Shown here: positions 10,707 to 23,028 of the stretch, piece by piece | Layout of the letters: every line of letters starts with the position of its first letter | Numbering within the stretch: position 1 is the first letter of the stretch | Origin: Cerrena zonata | Lineage: Eukaryota; Basidiomycota; Agaricomycetes; Polyporales; Cerrenaceae | Assembly (NCBI GenBank): GCA_038087015.1 | Contig: JASBNA010000001.1 | Span: 2,046,001-2,110,000 of the forward strand | Length of the DNA: 64,000 nucleotides | Reading direction: 5' to 3' | Position numbers and translations under genes: made by a program | Notes under the pieces: generated by a model | The model's input: only the letters and a program-made list of their open reading frames with translations | Databases searched by the model: none | What the model was told of the DNA's origin: nothing

Positions 10707-12166
10707 GTAAGTCACCGAGACCCATATACTGGCGGTGTATTAATCCTTGGACAGGCTCTCAAATTCTGGAAACGATCCTCCAATGACACTATGTATTTGC
10801 GATGTTTTGTGGCGTTGCTCGTCCTTCTCGCCTGGTGAGCAACCATCAGTACTATTATTACGCCTACGAACCTGAGTTTCTCTCAGCCTACAGACAGCAA
10901 TATCCTCCTATAAAGTATGGGTCATGGCGATCAATCAAAAGCATTGGGTGCGCTCCCTATACGATCGTAGTCGAAGAACTTCTCTGACAAAGCATCACAG
11001 TGGACAAGTCCTTTGTGCAATGTCGATTTCTTTGTGAACGGCCTAGTATGTATCATTTGCGAGACCTATCTCATTCGTAGATGTTGGAAGGTGAGTTGGG
11101 CATCGGCTCCTGGACTTACAAGCTGCTCACATTTACCTGATACCATCAGTTTAGCCAGCGAAATACATGGGTCCTAATTTCCCTTGGGGCCCTTGCCACG
11201 GTTGCGCTAGTTTCAAATATATATTTGGTGAGTAACCCCAGGAATACCAGTATAGAAAGAGGAATCGTGACGTCATCCTGATCCTAGGCAGTCAAAATCG
11301 GCCATTCAATTGGATCAGAGCCTGAGTATAGCAATGTAAGTCCTCCGGCTTCGTCTTGGCAACGGGGATTCTGAGCATTACCAATAGCCTTTGCGATCGA
11401 GCACTTGGGCTTTCCCTCTATGGGTCTACGACTCATTGGCTCTAGTATTAGCAACAACGTCAATATGTGAGCCTTCTTTCTTTGACGATATACCAGAAAT
11501 ACTTACTAGTGATATTTCATAGTGTCCTTTTATTTATGGAAATCCAAGACTGGCTACAGTCACCTCGACAAGACCCTTCGGAATATTATCAGTATCACAT
11601 GGGAATCAGCTACCTTGCCATGTATCTTCATGATCGTTTCTGGGACCCTGTATTTCTCGAGTCGAAAGGTGATCCTGATCCTCCTGCAAATATAACCGTG
11701 CACTGACATTGATGTCAGTCTGAATCGGTCCGACACTGGGATACATTCTTCATCCTGAACACCGGCAAATTCTACACTCACGGTCTCCTCCGCACACTAA
11801 ACTCGCGTGAGAAATTCAGAGATAGTTTCAACAATCACCAAGACGTTGGAAGGCAGGATTTAGGTTCATGGCTTTCGAGCCATGAGACAAAGGTCGATAG
11901 CGTCACGACTGAAGTAAGCACATACTTTATGAATATAAATACCTTGCTGACAAGTGTTTCAATTGATACAGAGCGGACGTAAAGATAGTAGCGCTACTCA
12001 CTCAGATAACGCGGAAGTGCAGGGTACCATTGAAGATGTGGTACCAACGCCGGCATCGTCACGACCAAGCAGTGGTACTGGAGGCATGGTTTTCACTTCA
12101 CCAGAGATAGAGGCCAGGGAACGGGGGATCATTGTACGGAACACGGACTTTGTTATTGTAAACTGA
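10544..12166 (+). CDS. DUF6534-type multi-pass membrane protein
   Basis: Fungal membrane protein of unknown function, expanded in Agaricomycetes. The ATG at 10544 starts MSTLSRASQPPDPYTNGIVL. About ten short exons follow: intron 1 is 10635-10689, intron 2 about 10707-10754. Hydrophobic segments are readable as IVLLQGFLQYF, CFVALLVLLAW, VDFFVNGLVCIIC, WVLISLGALATVALVSNIYL and FPLWVYDSLALVLATTS, consistent with about seven spans. Near the C terminus GKFYTHGLLRTLNSREKFRD matches the family's Leu-Asn-Ser-Arg motif. The cytosolic tail is Ser/Pro-rich and ends IVRNTDFVIVN. Exon joins in the middle are approximate. The 5' end is duplicated at 8656. Confidence 0.78.
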
Positions 12167-12211
12167 GAGAAAAACAACATTCTTATTTTACGATTGGGTC
12201 TACGAACGCGC

Positions 12212-15200
12212 TTATGGTCGTATGGTATCGCTGAGAATGTCTAGGAGGTACACTAGACGGTCTTCTTCGTAAGACGCGAGTGTATCATTTTTCTCGAATT
12301 CAATAGCCTCTGAGAGACCAGGAAGAGTCGTAGCACCATAGCCTAGTGATGTGAGTATATGAGAAAATAATTCATCACAGTATTTGAGGTAATACATACC
12401 AAGCCACTTTCCAGGAGCAACGCCCTAAGTGCTTGTACCATTCACGATCCTTGATGCCTCCCTCCGAAATGAATCCCTGCTCGAACAAGGCCAGCTTCTC
12501 ATTAGCCGTTTGAACACGCTTGGCAGCCTTGATGAATTCCTTGATAGGAATAATGCGGTTCCCGAGGCCGATCATTTTCTTGAGCCATTCAATCAAGCAT
12601 TCAAGGAGTCCTTCGCAGGTTTCGTTGTCTTTCTGCCCGGGGAGCTTGTTGAGCAGTTTCTTGAAGTGTTCTTCTGCCTCGGCCTTCTCGACGTCAAGCT
12701 TGTGGCTCGCTCGCTGGAGACGCCTGATCGATCTGCGGAGTTTGGAGAATTGGATTGAGGATCCAGAGAGGTTCTCAACTCTAGTGATACATGTTAACAG
12801 GATCCGCTAGAGTAGATAGAAAGGTACTCAACTCGTGGAGGTAATCTTCTAATTCAAGGGCGTATTGTGTAGTGTTCAAAGGAAGGATGATAGAGTCGGC
12901 GAAACGCAAAGTCATCAACCCAAGATGTTTCGAGACAGCGGTCTACGCCAGATTATCAGTACTTCGTAGTACTTAGAAACACAAAAATTCACTAACATGG
13001 CGTTCGAAGGTAGGATCTGCGTACACTTCCTGCCAGTGTTGACTGTCATAAATACTATGGTAGTGATAGACGGCATCATTAAATGTGAACCCAAAGCCTT
13101 GGTCCGTACTAGCCACCTGTCAAGTTATTCTGTCAAATACGATCAACACCCAGCTCAAAAGGTACTTACTCCAAGTCTCTGAAGGAATACCGTGTAATCA
13201 CTTCCAGATCCAAGAGGTGTGATTCCTGTCACGGTAGCCTTTTTCTGTTGCATTGATTCATAGATCTCCATGAACTCAGAGTCGACGGCACCAGAGAAAG
13301 GGCCCTCGTCCAAACGAGCATCCCAGAGCGTACGGTTGGGATCAGTAGGATGGGGAACATCTTGCGCAGTCTTTTGGATGAGGTGAGCGAGGGATGGAGA
13401 TCCTCCTGCATTCCATTGTGAACCAGAGACAGAGACGTCTGAAAGCAATATGATATAAGTTTACATGAAGGAATATAGATAATGAGATATCGCTCACGTA
13501 CCGATATTGATGTAAGCAACGATGTTCTCCTGGATCCACTCGGCAAAGTCTTCACCCCACTCAGTGCTACCAATGAGACCATACTATACCAAATCCTGAA
13601 TGAGTACCGCTATTCACAAAACTGTCTGTGGAACTAGTTACCTCTTCAGCGTCCCAGCTAGCAATAACGATGTTCCTCAAAGGTCTCCATCCGGACTTGA
13701 GCAAGGCTCCCAGACCATAGACCACCTCGGTGAGGGTGACGGTTCCAGAAGTGGGATCGGCAGCTCCCATAACCCAAGCTGAAAAACCATAATCAATCCG
13801 AAAGGCCATCACCTTATAAATATGACGTACCGTCTCTGTGACATCCAAGAAGGACAGACTCGTTCTTGATGTGTCCGGGAATAACAGCCATTGTGTTCCA
13901 AATCGGCATGATGCGCTCATTCACTAGAGCGTTGTGGTCAGTATCCGGATGCATTAACGAATAGAGTAGACTGGACTTACCGCGATTTACAAGCCTAACC
14001 TTCTTCTCACTAACCTTTCCGTTCAAGACTCGTGCATCTCCCTCAACATCAAGTTCCTTCAACAATCTCTGCGCATTCGCCCACGAGACCGGCAAGCTAG
14101 GAATTTTGGGTTTATTGTCTCCATCAGTCCGAGTAGCATTCTCATACGCAGGATAACCAGGAGTGGTAGGATCTCCGGGATACAAGGAGATGTATTGAAC
14201 CGAGCCACGTTGGACGGAGGAGGGGTTACGAGCGGGACCGGCTGGGTAAGGGAGGAATCCGTTTTCTACGGTGACGACACCGTCATCTCGTGGGTCACTA
14301 TAGATGAGAACACCTGCTGCACCGAGTTCCTCTGCGGCTTTGATCTACGAGACAAGGGTGAGCTCAAAATACGTCGAGATACTTGAACAGAATGTGAAGG
14401 GACATACCTTCAACCCACGGAACACAGCGAAATACCTTGCAATCACGATCTTCCCCTTGAAGTCCACACCCTGCGCGACCAGCCTGTCAAAGTCTTCTTT
14501 CCTCCCATAGTTCACATACACCAATTGACCTTGAACGTCACCATCACCGCTCAACCCATGCCAAGTCGGGATCGCAGTCCGATACTTTCCAGCTTCCGGA
14601 TCCGCGGGGTCTCCATCCTCCAACAAATCAGCAACCCACTCTTCCTCGCCATCCTCAGCGAGAATAGAGAGACTGGCGCTAACACCGGTGTTCATCACCG
14701 GGAAGTATTTGTCTATCCAGGCTGTGGGTTTGCGCAACTTGGAGATATCGAGGGTCGCACTGCGGGAGGAAGGGGAACCAGCATCGTAGAGTGGGAGGTC
14801 GGAGGGTGGGGCAATACCGAATTGCTCTTGGAAGAGTTCGAGGATGACTTTGGCGTCGTCCAAGTCTTCGGGAGAGCCAGCTAGATGAGGATGCGTTGCA
14901 TAGGCTCGAGAAGTGGTAAGAGCACGTTTGGCATCCGGAATCGACCTGTGTAAGTATAAGTATTATCTTGATGCGTAGAGGGTTTGGTTGTACATACAGG
15001 AATAACTGTTCAGTCTTTGCAATCTTCTCGTCCCAGTCAGAGCCTTTCGGAAGCCCGAGAGCCCAAAGTGCAGACTCAAGTGTAGCTTGATCAGAAACTA
15101 CTACCTGGGATCTGTAGGCCGCGAAACGGTCTAGGGAAGCCTCAATGACAGATGAGAGCAACCAGTAAGTGACTGCGACAGCCACAAATGTTTTGAAGTA

Positions 15201-15299
15201 CGCTTTAGACCCAGGTCGAGCAACTGGTGTCTCGCTCGAGAGCTCGACATTGCGAGACTTCTCGTTCGCCTGCCGTTCCAAATCGTTAGTAGGCTTCAT
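12212..15299 (-). CDS. M28B glutamate carboxypeptidase II-like peptidase
   Basis: Type II membrane zinc exopeptidase of the PSMA/NAALADase and transferrin-receptor group. The ATG at 15299 starts MKPTNDLERQANEKSRNVEL; a signal anchor follows (TFVAVAVTYWLLSSVIEASL, about residues 36-60). A protease-associated insert lies in GDVQGQLVYVNYG...FKGKIVIARY and AAGVLIYSDP. The M28 core has all zinc ligands: His and Asp in GCHRDAWVMGAADP, the Glu pair in WDAEEYGLIGSTEW, Asp in GSGSDYTVF and His in YHSIYDSQHW. A C-terminal TFR-dimerisation-like helical domain ends at the stop at 12212. About 12 introns are present. It likely trims peptides in the secretory pathway or vacuole, or at the cell surface. A TATA box lies at 15372. 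Confidence 0.9.
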
Positions 15300-15371
15300 A
15301 GTCAACAACCGATCGGTCTCGAAGAACCGAAAGGGCGAGGGAAATGTTGTAAGTTAATGGCGACATGGAGC

Positions 15372-15379
15372 TATATATA
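15372..15379 (-). promoter_or_regulatory. TATA box of the M28B peptidase gene
   Basis: TATATATA on the minus strand, 73-80 nt upstream of the ATG at 15299. Spacing is nearly identical to that of the sedolisin gene at 1335. Confidence 0.5.
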
Positions 15380-15447
15380 CGCGTCATGAGTGTGGTCGTG
15401 CGAACGGAAAGTGTTTATCTCTGAGTGTATTGGATAAGCATGAGGTA

Positions 15448-16117
15448 CAGTCAAGGACGGGTCCTTGACACACGGAAATTTCTTTTGTGTATTATTGAGT
15501 CCCCTCCCTATAAGTTATACAGATGAGTGAATATATCAATTCTAAACTATATAAATATATATTATCTCAGTCTTTATGACGAACTGAATGGTTTTGCACT
15601 CATAAGTTGAATAAGTCTGACAGTCGACCTTATCGCTCGTTCCCTAGTCCTTGACACAGCAGGATCAATCCCGCTAATTACTAAATTTAGTCAATCTAAT
15701 CTCCATCGCTCTCCTGTCATTGGATGGCGGCTAAATGGTCTTTAGGTGCGGTGGCCACCTTCCTCGCTCAAACATCCGCTTAAGAGATGGGCAACAGAAT
15801 GACCCATTGCAAGTGAGATGAACAATAAATATTGATATAATTATCATTCAGAAAGGACTACCGGAGCACCCGGTAGTACTCCGGGCTGGTATTAATGCTT
15901 CCCGAAATATGTCAAAATTCAAGCAGTCCAAATTTTAGACATGTTTTTCAACTTATGCGGGGAGGACTCCTCATGACAGCCTCAAACATAGGATTATAAA
16001 AGTTCAGTATATTATACTTGATTGCCTCGCAAATTTGAGTCCAAAAGACCCGTACCACATGGTTTTTCATCGACTGTGTCAAGGAGTAGGGTTGTGTCAA
16101 GGACCCGTCCTTGACTG
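15448..16117. mobile_element. TA-flanked MITE, about 670 bp
   Basis: The segments 15446-15472 and 16093-16119 are perfect inverted copies over 27 bp, including the flanking TA at each end. The element proper starts CAGTCAAGGACGGGTCC and the repeat is itself partly palindromic (TCAAGGAC...GTCCTTGA). A TA target duplication and a CAGT start fit a non-autonomous Tc1/mariner-type element. The interior is A/T-rich with no transposase frame. A related TCCTTGACACAG motif recurs inside near 15648 and 16075. The element sits between the M28B peptidase promoter and the 3' end of TFIIB. Confidence 0.75.
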
Positions 16118-16411
16118 TACGATGTGCATGCAAGATATGAGTTATGTATAAGGCCGTAGAGAGCGGTCCGCTGGGCTATGTTGGGAGTGAGCAGAGGTGA
16201 CAGTTTGATATCAAAAGTTGTTTACGCCCGTGCCGAAATAGAAGGCGGCTGCGATAACGACGCGAGATGAGATACAGGAAGATTGGTGGTGAAAATGCAT
16301 TCATATTATCCATGAGCATAACCTAGAGAATATGTTACATGCCCCGTTGCAAGGCCGGAGTATCCATCATATAGCTACCCAAGGGAGAGAAGCTAACTAA
16401 CATGCACTACC
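16118..16411. other. Intergenic, 3' of TFIIB
   Basis: No gene seen; contains the presumed TFIIB 3' untranslated region. Confidence 0.4.
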
Positions 16412-17533
16412 CTACTTGGAGGAGTCATTCGGCAACCTCTCCAACTTTGCCCTTCCATCCTTGATCCACTCCTCCTTCACCAACTTGTCCCTCTGCGCAT
16501 AATACAACCGATAAACCAACTTGATGGTGCCCTCGCTGACACCAATAACATTACTGATATCTCTCGTGCTCTTCGATTTCCCCAGCAAATGGCATGTAAA
16601 GTAGATGGCTCCTGCAATGATGGACGTAGGGGAACGACCATCTGCAATATGGAGTGAACGCCCCTCCTTGATGACTTCGGCACAAATGGACTCGAAGTTG
16701 GGGGGCAAGTCGAGATGATTGATGAAACGGGGAAGCAACATCTCGGGGCCGGCGTGATTGTCCTCGGAAACAGCGGCCGCTTTTGCTGTTGCACCAGGAG
16801 ACAAATTAAAGGCAGCTTCCAATGCCTTGTAACATTGACCGAGGGTCTTCTTACTGACGTGAGTCAGCGTACAGATTTCGCGGAACGTTCTGGGAACGTG
16901 CGCCTGACGACATGCGATAAAGATGCAAGCCGCAATGACTGCATCGAGGGGCTTTCCACGGAGCAGCTTTTCCTCATCCGAACGTTTGTAAAGCTGTTTG
17001 GCAATGTCCGAGATGGTCTTTGGAAGGGAAAACTGGTCGCAGAAGGAGGCGATTTCGCGGAAAGCGGAGAGTAGGTTGCGCTCGGAGCGCGAGGCGGAGG
17101 AACGAGAGGCAGCACGTTGCAGCTCACGTGCGAGGCCTGATCCACCGTCCTTGAAAGAGATGACGGTATCGAGCTGCTCCATGCCCTCCATGAGAGGATC
17201 GGATGCAGCTCCGACACGGGAAGGGTCATCGCCTTCGTCATTGGCAAATGTCTAGTGCGGGGTTAAAGCATATGCACACACATGCGAAGGGGTGGAGGGG
17301 CAGGGGAAAGTTGCACTTACACGCCATTCACTTCGAGTATCAACAACCCGGTCGCCCAGTACCAGTCCACATGTCCCACACACAAGGTCTCCGCTGCTGA
17401 ACTCCTCAATGATATTGGGATTGGGATCTCTGCAGTCGGGGCAGATAAGACGCACAGCGAGATCTGGACCGAAAGTCTGCTGCTGAGGTTTTTGTAATGT
17501 CTGTGCGAGGGGAAACGGTTGTGAGTAGGCCAT
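16412..17533 (-). CDS. SUA7: Transcription initiation factor IIB (TFIIB)
   Basis: General RNA polymerase II factor that bridges TBP and polymerase at the promoter. Two exons: 17321-17533 and 16251+ region 16412-17251, together 350 codons, close to the yeast length of 345. The N-terminal zinc ribbon has CPDC and CGTCG, followed by the B-reader/linker SEWRTFANDEGDDPSRVG. Two cyclin folds follow: the first around KTISDIAKQLYKR to YKALEAAF, the second from LLPRFINHLDLPPNF to VYRLYYAQRD. The first repeat carries GKPLDAVIAACIFIACRQ and the second GRSPTSIIAGAIYFTCH, the classic TFIIB repeat signatures. A short insert (about residues 225-240) separates the two folds. It is divergently transcribed from the gene at 17916. 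Confidence 0.95.
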
Positions 17534-17915
17534 GGTGGGCTGGGTGACTGGGCGAGGGGTAGGGTGGAAAGGAAAGGATAGGTGGAGTAAGTCGAGAAAG
17601 ACGGGGTGATTGCTGATTCAAACGATAGAGGGATGCTTTTCGACTAAACGAAAAGGTTTTGCGAGCTGGATTCAGGTACTCTGCCTCGGATTTGATAGGA
17701 AAATGCGAGCAGCTAGCAGAGAGATGGTGGTGGTCGGGGACAAAGAGACGTGAGGCAGCGTCCGCCCACGATACGCCGTCTTGTATTAGTCAGCGACAGC
17801 GGTGCTACAGCAAGCGCCGGCTAAAGCTATCATCTCAGTGAGAGGGAAGCAACGACTCAGGCTGCTCCCATACACACCCACTCCCTCCCTCGTTCTTGCA
17901 TCCCCGGTCTTCACC
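17534..17915. promoter_or_regulatory. Shared divergent promoter, TFIIB / Ser-rich protein
   Basis: 382 bp separate the two start codons (17533 minus, 17916 plus). No TATA box is evident near either start. A pyrimidine-rich CCCACTCCCTCCCTCG stretch precedes the plus-strand ATG, a common feature of fungal housekeeping promoters. Confidence 0.4.
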
Positions 17916-19515
17916 ATGGGACAATGGTTAGTGATTCCCCAGAACTCCAGAACCACTGACCACTCATCCCACTTTGCTTCCAGGACACTCAACCATCACG
18001 ACGAGGTCCTCGATCGCAAGCTCAAAACTCTGGTGTAGGTTAGCATTGGCACAGGCAAAAGAGTTAGCTAAACGCTGGAATCATACAGCGCTGGTGCTTG
18101 CAAAAGAGCTCGGCTAGAAAACGACGGTACAGACATCACTTATGAGACATTCATTGAGCAACTGGACGCGGGTGATTCGTTCACCTCGTCCATGATTGAT
18201 ATACTCGTCAAGGTGTGTCCGACGAACCATTCACGCGTGTACAGATACTTACACCATCTGGGAACTGCCATAGGAAGTAGCTGAACGTCGTCACCGGAAC
18301 CGGAACGACCGCCGTTTAATATCAGAACGTACCGCAAAGTCATTGCGCGCACAAGCAGCACCTCTGCATATCTACCGCGGGCGTACCACAACTCGTTACA
18401 CGCGACGCAGGCTCTTAATTCCAGGTCTCGATGACCTAGAAGCATCAGCCTCAGAGGATGATCTAGAACTTGTAGGTCACACCACATCGAGCATTCTTGA
18501 AGGTGTCAGAGTCAACTCGGAGCTCTACGACGCCTTTATGCCTGGTTCTTATGGTCTTGATGGGGGCATCGAAACCCTAGAAGCAAGCACCAGCTCTGCG
18601 ACTACTCCCGATGTCGATCGGGAAGTTGTCACAAGCCCGCGTCCAATCTCACCACCTTTAAGCGGATCCCACTACCGCACTAGCTACTTGAGTGGCGGTC
18701 CCTCATCTAGCACTGGCGTATCTGGCCTGAGTGCCAGTCGACCTACTACCAGAGGACCGATCCGTTCACGTGTCATGGATTTCAACGACTTCACGCTTCG
18801 TCGTCGATCCAACATCCGTAATAGCTCATCGGAGCAAAACCTAAGGCAGTCGATGAGAAGTGAAGACGGAGCAGACGGTCCATGGAGTTTTGGACACTTT
18901 CCTAGAGATGACTTCGAATCTTCTATAACCGGTCCTCCCTTCAGACCGACTTCAAGTTCAAGTTCAACCTCGACGATAAGACCTACATCCCGTCGTTTCT
19001 TCGGCTCACTCGCCCCTCATCGCAGCCACGAAGCTGGTAGTGGTGAACCATGGAGTTCGGAACCTCGGGACCCTCCACCAGCACCTCGGCCCATCAGCGA
19101 AATCCTCGAATCATCATCTTCAGCAGGACAAAGCTCTGCCCAGATGTGGTACTCCCTGACCCACCAGAGGTCTCATAGTCCATCCCCACTCAGCAGAGCA
19201 TTAAGCCGCTCCGAGCCCGAAGAAAGTAGACCAGTGATACCTCCGAGTCACCGTCTTCGAAGAGGTGGAGTCCGAGCTCCAGAATCCATATTAATGAGAC
19301 GTTCTTCGTCCAGTGTCCTGCCATCACCACAGAGTTTACTTTCCGAGCCTGCCCGCTCAGACGAGGAGAGTAGGGAATGGAGAATGCTTAGGAATGCGGT
19401 GTTGCAACAGGATACAATAGGGTCTGAAGAACATGAAATTTGGGCTGCACAGGAAACAACTGAACAGTTGCTTACGCCTAGGTCGATTTCACCCGTAGGC
19501 ACCGGGTCTCAGTGA
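17916..19515 (+). CDS. Conserved Ser/Pro-rich protein of unknown function
   Basis: I read exons 17916-17926, 17984-18034, 18089-18212 and 18274-19515, giving 475 codons with all joins in frame. The N terminus (MGQWTLNHHDEVLDRKLKTL, then CKRARLENDGTDITYETFIE) is compact and looks folded. After an Arg-rich stretch (EVAERRHRNRNDRRL) the rest is low-complexity Ser/Pro/Arg sequence with many SP and SR sites, so it is probably disordered and phosphorylated. No enzyme motif, membrane span or known domain is recognised. The ORF alone would miss the first three exons. Divergent from TFIIB and 518 bp upstream of the Tls1-like gene on the same strand. Confidence 0.75.
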
Positions 19516-20033
19516 ACCCTCCTCCGTTTATCAATTGACAATAGGGATTCTTGGCTCTGTTGGAGATAAGAGTCAGGTGTGGACGTTTGGATCTTTATTT
19601 CTTGATAAAACTTGGTAGTTTGTTGCAATATTGCAATTTGCTTATGCCATTCATTCTTCTTGGCTACGTGTATCTTTGTTTTATCTGCTACATTGTATAA
19701 GGCAATATGTACTTCTATGTAAACATCCAGATACGGTTCAAGTATATCTGTTGTTGATGTATGACTATTGCTGTCCTCGATATTCGCCGAAGGTAATTTA
19801 ATCACTGTGTCCAGCCGTCAAATACTAAGGGAAAAACATAGCAAGATCCTCTCAGTGCAGTTCTTACAGTAGCGCAGAAACTCGGAAGCAACTTTGGGGA
19901 AGTGATGATCGACCCCACGATCAATGATCGAAATAACCACTAGCACAACATCATTGCCCCCAAACGCTAACTTGAACTTGAACCTCAACTTACCACCGTG
20001 ACTAGTGTACGTCCCCCTCATAACCATACGCCA
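19516..20033. other. Intergenic, promoter of the Tls1-like gene
   Basis: No supported gene. Minus-strand frames here are short and have no recognisable content. Confidence 0.4.
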
Positions 20034-21252
20034 ATGTCTGAACCAGTACCTATTATCAAGAAACGTACACGGCCTCAGCCACGCGTACGACAAATATCCA
20101 TCGAACGTGATGACGAACCAGGGTCGTCCGAGGATGTTCAGGAAGGGGACGAGAAGTTAGCGTGAGTTTAGCTTGGACTTTTTTACTTGGGTTTAACTGA
20201 CACGTTCTGCGCAGTCTCTCGGACCTTATTGAACTGAGGAAACTAAGAAGAGCGAAAGAAGGTATCGACATCGCAAAGTTGTCGAAAGGGGATGTGAAGA
20301 AGAAAAGGAAGAGACCTAAGGAACCGGAAGAACAAGGAGGCCTGAAGAAGGATGCCGAGCTGCATGAGGAAGAAGAGTACGTCGTTCTATATCATCGACC
20401 TAGGTTAAGTTGACTGATTCCTGTGGGTGGTTTAGTGAGGAGGAGGACAAGGATGCAAAGGCTAGACGGGTGGTCCGAGCCAATAACTTTACTCAACAAA
20501 CTAACGTCCTTGATGTTGACAAGCATATGTAAATTCGTTCCTCTCTCCTCCCTCCCCTGCTCTTGCTAACGTATGATATTTCTGGACAGGATGGCTTACA
20601 TCGAAGAGAACATGAAAGCTCGACGAGGGGGCAAAGCAGAAGAAAAGGAAGACGATGGTCCTCGAGACCCCTACGCCGAACTGTTCCGTCTTACCGAAAA
20701 ATACAAGGCCCAACCAGAGAAGAAGGAGAAGGAGGAAGGGAATGTCACGAATAGTTTAGCTATGCTAACAGCTATTCCGGAGGTAGATCTGGGCATGGAG
20801 TATGTTTCATGGTTATCGTTCTGTTTGTGATGACTAACATATCCACATTTATAGTACACGTCTGAAGAATATCGAAGAAACGGAGAAAGCGAAACGGGTT
20901 ATTGCGGAGGAGGGTAAAGACAGGAGGAAGACGAATAATGATGAAGCACATTTGGCTGCTGCACGCTGTGAGTATCATTTATGCTGACACGGAGAGAAAA
21001 GGGATTGACTTGTATTTTATCAGTCTATCAGCCGAATCTCAAGGCGAAGTCTGATGCAGATATCATCCGGGATGCGAAACTCGAAGCCATGGGTCTATTA
21101 CCAGAAGATCATGAACCACGGAGGCATGGTGAACGTAGTCAAATGGCTACGGACGAGATTGTGAGTGCTATTTACTATTGTATCGTTCACACATTCAACT
21201 ATTCTTCTACGCATAGGTCATGGAGCGTTTCAAAAAACGAATGCGCAAATAG
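20034..21252 (+). CDS. Tls1 / C9orf78 (Hep59)-like splicing factor
   Basis: Nuclear protein of the hepatocellular-carcinoma-associated antigen 59 family; fission yeast Tls1 and human C9orf78 act with the spliceosome. The ATG at 20034 starts MSEPVPIIKKRTRPQPRVRQ; introns split it into about seven exons, and it ends MERFKKRMRK with the stop at 21250-21252. Conserved parts are LSDLIELRKLRRAKEGIDIA near the start, RVVRANNFTQQTNVLDVDKH and MAYIEENMKARRGG in the middle, and DAKLEAMGLLP in the C-terminal third. Composition is highly charged, mostly Lys and Glu, and probably largely helical or disordered. Length (about 300 aa) fits the family. Convergent with the next gene. Confidence 0.88.
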
Positions 21253-21443
21253 TCAAATTCATCCGTCTCAAGTTACCCGTCTTGTAACTATATGCTACAA
21301 TATGTATACTAGTAGTCTCGACTAATAAACGCGTATCTGACACGTTGCTAGTGTGAGCACAAGCACCAAAAGATATCCAAGAAAGCAGGAAATATACTAA
21401 ATATATTACAAGAATTCCAGTGTCCCAATAATAAACACCATGT

Positions 21444-23028
21444 TTACGCATCAGGCGGTGACCGAAGACTAGCCCACCCAACTGGATGTTCCTTCTCGCA
21501 ATGTTCGATCAACGCTGTCGCATCCGCGTTGACAAACGGCTTTGGTCCTGGAGCATTTGGATCCTCTTTGATCATAATCTCGTGTCGCGCACTAAAACAT
21601 AATGGTCTGAGTCAAAGGAAACGATCAGGAAATAGTTACACTCACTTGCACATCTTACATATTCGCCCGCTGCCTTCATCTGGTGTGAACGCAACATCGA
21701 GACAATAATCGAGTGGAACCAAGCCATCCTCATCTAACTCTACTTCTTCGACGTCCATGTCGTCATCATCTACATCCTGCGTATTTTCGCCTGTTTGCCC
21801 TTCTGCTGACTGCATCTGGACATCTCTCGGGCTATCGGGGACTATTTCAGAAGGTGCTGGTACAGTGTTCGTCGGAGTGACCGAAGTCGATGATTGAGCT
21901 ATATTTTGCTGTAGTTGACCCTCTGGGGAGAATATCGCTTGGGCTGGATCAACTCGTTGTTTCTTCCTCGGGGCCTCTGATATCGACTCGGGTTCGTCAT
22001 TATCAAGCGAAGTCAAATCAATGACCTCCGCAGGAGACTTGGTTTGTGATTTCCACCCTTGCAAAGCAGCAGAGATAGGGCCTGAAGGGGGCCCTGGTAC
22101 AGGAGCAGCGATGAAAGGAGGATGTCGAGTAGAGGGTGAAGAAGGAACCTGTGTAGGAATAGATAGGGCGATATGCGCCTGAGGCGTCTGCGTTATGGGT
22201 GAGTTGTGTAATGATCGAGGACGTGATATACGAGTAGCTTGTGGGGGAGGCATATTCATGTGGACGGGAATCGATGATCTTGGAGAGGATGCTGGGGGTG
22301 CGGAAGTTGGAGGGTATGGTGGTGGAAGGGTACCAGTCTGTATGGATGGGAGAGATACTCTTCGAGAACTTGGACCTGGGCGAGCATTAGCTTGAGGATG
22401 TTGTACCATTTGATGTGGTGGGGCTACGAATGCGGTTGGTGATGGAATTAGTATCATTCCTGGTGGAGGATGCTATTTGGAGGCGTAAGAAGAGAAAACA
22501 TGTATATACTTTTACCGTAGATGAACGTACGTGTAACGGTTGGTGCATTGGTTGATGCACTGGTTGACCAGGTACTTGCTAAGTAAAGCATGAGTCACTT
22601 ATGAGATTCGAAATCAGAAAGGAGACACCGTACAGATGGAATAACGCGTCCAAGTCTGTGAAGTTCCGCTCTTAACTTATCCAATTCCACTTTTCTAATC
22701 AAACATTCAGCCTATGTCGCCTGAGAGGTGGAAAAAGCGGAGATCGCATACGCGGCTTGATTCCAGTGCACAAGTTTCCTATTGTCAGAAAATAATGTGT
22801 CATTCTCTGCACGGAGACGAACGACTTCATTCTCGAGTTGCTGCAGCTTCTGAATAGTCCCAGGGAAGTAACCTAGCTCTGCCAGGCACCCATTCACGGT
22901 CGCAGCCAACTGTTCGACGATCTTCTTGTGAATAGAGGAGGCATCATTGGTGCTGTTGATCGGTATTAGTTGAGGGATGTGTTATAGTATTGTTTGGAAG
23001 TTATCGGCCATACGTACTCCAGATTCAT
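21444..23028 (-). CDS. Coiled-coil protein with SIM-like motif and C-terminal zinc-finger-like motif
   Basis: The ATG at 23028 (MNLD, then intron) leads into TNDASSIHKKIVEQLAATVN, a coiled coil (GTIQKLQQLENEVVRLRAEN, continued by KVELDKLRAELHRLGRVIPS), a long Pro/Gln/Ser-rich linker, and the acidic-flanked motif VIDLTSLDNDEPES. A basic patch (PRKKQR) may be a nuclear signal. The C terminus has CKMC followed about 35 residues later by HCEKEHP, a possible zinc-binding unit, ending SLRSPPDA. A stop at 22712-22714 is not real: a 57-nt GTATGC...TTAG intron removes it in frame. The V-I-D-L-T core followed by acidic residues is a classic SUMO-interacting motif. I do not recognise the family. A nuclear adaptor role is a guess. 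Confidence 0.72.

Noticed and set aside
22712..22714. In-frame stop in the coiled-coil protein as evidence for a pseudogene
   Set aside because: A 57-nt GTATGC...GATTAG intron removes the stop and keeps the frame.
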